Shown here piece after piece: positions 6,647 through 8,902 of a DNA stretch of 8,902 nucleotides. The number at the start of each line of letters is the position of its first letter. The stretch's first letter is position 1. The stretch comes from DASWHD01 sp036393335 (GTDB taxonomy: Bacteria > CG2-30-53-67 > CG2-30-70-394). Made by a program: the position numbers and the translations under genes. The notes beneath the pieces were generated by a model. That model was not told the origin of the DNA, did not search any database, and saw only the letters and a list, made by a program, of their open reading frames with translations. The stretch covers positions 1-8,902 of the forward strand of contig DASWHD010000027.1 of NCBI GenBank assembly GCA_036393335.1, read 5' to 3'.

Positions 6647-7693
6647 ATGACGACAGAGGGCATTTCGGCGCGTGAGCGAGACATCGAGCAACGACTCCGG
6701 GAGGATGAGAGGCAATGGGTGCAGCGTTGCCGCCCCCGGCTGGTAGGGAAGAGCCCGGAGTTTCTGGACGCCCTCCAGATCGCCCGTCTGGCAGCGGAGG
6801 ATGGCGACTGCACGGTCCTGCTCACCGGGGAGACCGGGACGGGTAAGGAGCTGGTTGCTCGTGCCATTCATGAACAAGGCACCCGCAGCGAGGGACCATT
6901 CGTCGCCGTCAACGCCGCTTCCCTGCCCGCGGCGTTGGCGGATAGTCTCCTGTTTGGTCACGAGAAGGGCGCCTACACCGATGCCACGGAGGTCACCCAG
7001 GGGCTCTTGCTCGCCTCCCACGGCGGTACCGTTTTTCTCGATGAGATTCAGGGGCTCGATTTGTCCGTCCAGGCCAAGCTCCTGCGTTTCCTTCAAGATC
7101 GGGAGGTGATGCCCCTCGGTGGGGAAAGGACCCGCCGGGTCGATGTGCGTGTCATCGCCGGCACGAACGAGGATCTGGGCCGCGCGGTGCACGCCGGCGC
7201 ATTCCGCGCCGACCTCTATTTCCGTCTCAACGTCTTGCCGATCCACTTGCCGCCGTTGCGGGAGCGCCGGCGAGACATCCCGCTCCTGACCGATCACTTC
7301 CTCGTCGAGTTCAATGCCAAGAAAGGGAGCGGGACCACCCTCGCCCCGGATGCGATTGCGGCGCTGATCACCTACGACTGGCCCGGGAACGTTCGCGAGC
7401 TGCGCAACCTGATCGAGCGGCTCGTCATCCTGAATCGCGACCGCACCGTCGGCCGTGCCCAGCTCCCCTTCGTCGATCAGCCGAAGTCGGTCTCAGAGGC
7501 AAGCCGTCCCCCTATGCCGGACATCGACCTGAAGAGCATGAAGCAAAACCTCGTGGCGGAATTCGAGCGCAACGTCATCTATCAGCGATGGCAAGCACAC
7601 GAATGGAACATCACCCGGACGGCGACCTCTCTCGGAGAGTCACGCCAGTGGCTCACCAGGCAGATCCGCAAGTACGGCCTCACGCGAGCCTAG
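6647..7693 (+). CDS. Sigma54 activator without sensory domain, GAYTDA variant
   Basis: This 348-residue enhancer-binding protein should use ATP hydrolysis to open sigma54 promoters. Its AAA+ domain begins after only about 30 charged residues, so there is no receiver, PAS or GAF domain, a layout known from PspF. Walker A is GETGTGKE (61-68) and Walker B GGTVFLDEI (126-134). The sigma54-contact loop reads GAYTDA (108-113) where GAFTGA is usual: F to Y is conservative, and G to D is a departure that I recall from some natural relatives. The arginine-rich region FRADLYFRLNVLPIHLPPLRERRRDI is intact. A linker (about 275-310) leads to a Fis-type helix-turn-helix (ITRTATSLGESRQWLTRQIRKYGL, about 320-345). 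A partner protein may control it, as PspA controls PspF, but no psp gene is visible. Its TAG stop is the first three bases of repeat copy 4. The sigma54 promoter at 8264 is a likely target. Confidence 0.92.
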   Translation: MTTEGISARERDIEQRLREDERQWVQRCRPRLVGKSPEFLDALQIARLAAEDGDCTVLLTGETGTGKELVARAIHEQGTRSEGPFVAVNAASLPAALADSLLFGHEKGAYTDATEVTQGLLLASHGGTVFLDEIQGLDLSVQAKLLRFLQDREVMPLGGERTRRVDVRVIAGTNEDLGRAVHAGAFRADLYFRLNVLPIHLPPLRERRRDIPLLTDHFLVEFNAKKGSGTTLAPDAIAALITYDWPGNVRELRNLIERLVILNRDRTVGRAQLPFVDQPKSVSEASRPPMPDIDLKSMKQNLVAEFERNVIYQRWQAHEWNITRTATSLGESRQWLTRQIRKYGLTRA

Positions 7694-7757
7694 CCCGCAT
7701 GTCTCCGCCGGGATCGTCGCGAGCCCGGGCAAATCCATCGACCCTGGCCAGCCCCGG

Positions 7758-7836
7758 GTAGGAGCCGAATCCCTTCGGCGACCCCGGCCCGAACGGGCCG
7801 GCCGCGCCAGCGGTGCCTGTTTGCCGCGCCAGGGGC
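7758..7836. repeat. 79-bp direct repeat, first copy
   Basis: Identical to 7901-7979 at 78 of 79 positions (C versus A at repeat position 28). It consists of a REP unit followed by a GC-rich tail containing GGCCCGAACGGGCC. Confidence 0.85.
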
Positions 7837-7900
7837 GCGGGATCGCCGGTGCAACCGGCTCCTACCCGCGGTGGGACAATCGCGGCGTGCCCTCAACCCG

Positions 7901-7979
7901 GTAGGAGCCGAATCCCTTCGGCGACCCAGGCCCGAACGGGCCGGCCGCGCCAGCGGTGCCTGTTTGCCGCGCCAGGGGC
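7901..7979. repeat. 79-bp direct repeat, second copy
   Basis: Starts 143 bases after the first copy (7758-7836), with one mismatch. After 7979 the flanks diverge and the inverted REP partner found at 7840-7865 is missing here. Confidence 0.85.
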
Positions 7980-8003
7980 ACAAGTCGCCGCTGGCCGTCT
8001 TCT

Positions 8004-8110
8004 CGCCGGGGATAGCGCCTCGGCCACGACGGTCCACGCGGGGTAGCGGCGGGGGTCAACCCTCTCATCCGCTGGCCACCCATCTCCTCACTGCTCCGGT
8101 GGCGGGGCTC
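8004..8110. other. Intergenic DNA without recognised features
   Basis: This stretch between the repeat cluster and the palindrome at 8111 shows no supported gene, hairpin or promoter. Confidence 0.4.
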
Positions 8111-8136
8111 GCGGTGTCAACACCAGTTGACACCGC
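8111..8136. promoter_or_regulatory. Perfect 11-bp inverted repeat, probable upstream activator site
   Basis: GCGGTGTCAAC (8111-8121) and GTTGACACCGC (8126-8136) are perfect complements around ACCA. The centre lies about 166 bases upstream of the predicted transcript start near 8290, a usual distance for sigma54 enhancer sites. The symmetrical TGTCA/TGACA arms suit a dimeric Fis-type helix-turn-helix. It could also be a terminator hairpin, but it is over 400 bases beyond the previous stop and lacks a real T-run. Confidence 0.65.
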
Positions 8137-8263
8137 TTGTTCAGGAAATCGGAAAGAAAAGTTTCCAGTGGGTCGTATGGCTATGCAAAGGAGGCATCGC
8201 TAAGTCTTTCGTAACAAAGCGAGATGTCTTTGCCTTTCCGGCGTGGCCAGGAGGGTTATTCGC

Positions 8264-8279
8264 TGGCACGGGTATTGCT
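8264..8279 (+). promoter_or_regulatory. Sigma54 (-24/-12) promoter, full consensus
   Basis: TGGCACGGGTATTGCT matches the sigma54 consensus TGGCACGRNNNTTGCW at every fixed position. GG (8265-8266) and GC (8277-8278) are separated by exactly 10 bases. Transcription should start near 8290, giving a leader of about 75 bases before GTG 8365. Confidence 0.88.
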
Positions 8280-8313
8280 CATCCAGACGCAGATCTCATC
8301 GTACGTGAAGGCC

Positions 8314-8374
8314 TGTCCTTGGTGGACAACAGGAGTTCTCTGTCCAGGGAGAGAGGGGGGTTGCGTGTCCACCA
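8314..8374 (+). promoter_or_regulatory. Leader RNA able to form alternative structures over the start codon
   Basis: TGGTGGACA (8320-8328) is perfectly complementary to TGTCCACCA (8366-8374), which overlaps the GTG start codon at 8365. The GGACA part (8324-8328) can instead pair with TGTCC at 8314-8318 (local hairpin) or at 8341-8345. One segment thus has three competing partners, which could expose or hide the start. This is read from sequence only. Confidence 0.4.
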
Positions 8375-8902
8375 CGGATATTGTCGATCGGCATCGGCGG
8401 CAACGAACCGACCACGATCCCAGCAGTGCCTGGGCCGGGGCGTCCTCAGTCGCAGTGGTCGGGTCCCTGTCAGAGGCGCCGTTGCGTCGCGGTGCCAGAG
8501 AGACCGCGGGTATCGACGTCCGGCAGACGCTGCTCGCGGAGCATGTCGCGGACCTGAAGAAGCGGATCGCACGCTTGAGCGCCACACCCGGGCGGGAGAA
8601 TGCGGCCGCCGTGCTGCTGTCGAGCGACGTGCCGGACAAAGTCGTCGCCGGCCTGGTGATTGCGGCGAGCGCCGCCGCCATGGGTATGGATGTGGCTCTG
8701 TTCTGCACCGCCCAGGGAGTGAATGCCGTCAAACGCGGGCGGCGCCACCGGGCGCGAGGGGCGATCGAGACCGTGGTCGACCTCCTGGCCCCGCGGGGGC
8801 CGGACCACCTGGCGATCTCCAGGATGTACCTCCTCGGCGTCACCGCCACCCAGATCCGGGCGATGGCGCGGGCGAACGATTCCATCCGCGGGGACGAGCT
8901 GC
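8365..8902 (+). CDS. DsrE2-like (DsrE/DsrF/DrsH-like family) protein, 3' end outside window
   Basis: The frame is open from GTG 8365 to the window edge (179 codons, no stop). GAGG lies 8 bases before this GTG, and the sigma54 promoter at 8264 supports it; in-frame GTG 8305 and ATG 8224 are alternatives, the latter placing the promoter inside the gene. After about 50 low-complexity residues and a short helix (VADLKKRIARL), a family core begins near residue 78: AAAVLLSSDVPDKVVAGLVIAASAAAMGMDVALFCTAQGVNAV, then LLAPRGPDHLAISRMYLLGVTATQIRAM. The Ala-Ala-Met-Gly-Met helix, the following strand and the Pro-Lys/Arg-Gly-Pro...S-(K/R)-M segment recur in DsrE2 proteins, which take part in cytoplasmic or membrane-linked sulfur transfer, often beside TusA and rhodanese genes. 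A Cys lies in FCTAQG; the C-terminal Cys expected in the family falls outside the window. The Arg-rich stretch KRGRRHRARG between core parts is unusual. Confidence 0.78.
   Translation, partial: MSTTDIVDRHRRQRTDHDPSSAWAGASSVAVVGSLSEAPLRRGARETAGIDVRQTLLAEHVADLKKRIARLSATPGRENAAAVLLSSDVPDKVVAGLVIAASAAAMGMDVALFCTAQGVNAVKRGRRHRARGAIETVVDLLAPRGPDHLAISRMYLLGVTATQIRAMARANDSIRGDEL

Larger units (their letters stand above)
7691..8003 (+). repeat. Repeat cluster copy 4 with three REP units
   Basis: It opens with TAGCCCGCATGTCTCCGCC (7691-7709; the TAG is the stop of the preceding gene), then the 'GATCGTCGCGAGCCC' type A block. REP units follow at 7758-7783 (+), 7840-7865 (-) and 7901-7926 (+). No matching right terminus with GGTGAGAA is seen, so this copy appears truncated or rearranged. 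The right limit is approximate. Confidence 0.6.

Noticed and set aside
7690..8203. Several open frames through the fourth repeat cluster (both strands)
   Set aside because: They consist of translated repeat units with recurring GFGSY and LHRR peptides and have no ribosome binding site.
8256..8885. 209-residue - strand frame
   Set aside because: Antisense to the DsrE2-like gene, which has a family-like core, a ribosome binding site and a promoter. The - strand frame shows no recognisable motif.

Overview
The window is GC-rich chromosomal DNA with strong G/C preference at third codon positions. It carries many short palindromic intergenic repeats that begin GTAGGAGCC, of the kind common in Gammaproteobacteria. 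A two-component system with a sigma54-dependent regulator, a second sigma54 activator and a DsrE-like sulfur-relay protein suggest a proteobacterium, possibly a sulfur oxidiser. The lineage is an inference; nothing here fixes the genus.

Layout. Positions 1-827 hold two convergent genes of unknown function: the 3' end of a gene on the + strand and a 136-residue gene on the - strand. Positions 858-1086 are a repeat element with inverted ends. An intact IS1595-family insertion sequence (1139-2172) follows, flanked by a perfect 8-bp target duplication, and lies in the upstream region of hisG (2280-3152, long-form ATP phosphoribosyltransferase). A second, oppositely oriented copy of the repeat element (3150-3367) fills the gap between hisG and a two-component operon. 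That operon encodes a membrane histidine kinase (3372-4574) and an NtrC-type sigma54 response regulator (4610-5971).

Positions 5972-6646 contain stacked hairpins, a 28-bp perfect palindrome, more repeat units, a pair of inverted DnaA-box-like 9-mers and phased direct repeats. Next is a second sigma54 activator (6647-7693). It is PspF-like in layout: no sensory domain, an AAA+ domain with a GAYTDA variant of the GAFTGA loop, and a Fis-type HTH. Another repeat cluster follows (7691-7979).

The most interesting region is 8111-8902. An 11-bp perfect inverted repeat (8111-8136) lies about 140 bp upstream of a full-consensus sigma54 -24/-12 promoter (8264-8279). Downstream is a leader whose 9-base segment is perfectly complementary to the start-codon region of the next gene. 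That gene starts at GTG 8365, stays open to the window edge and encodes a DsrE2-like protein (DsrE/DsrF/DrsH-like family).

Working model (inference): a sigma54 activator without its own sensor domain, or the NtrC-type regulator, binds the palindrome and switches on a sulfur-relay gene, with possible extra control in the leader RNA.
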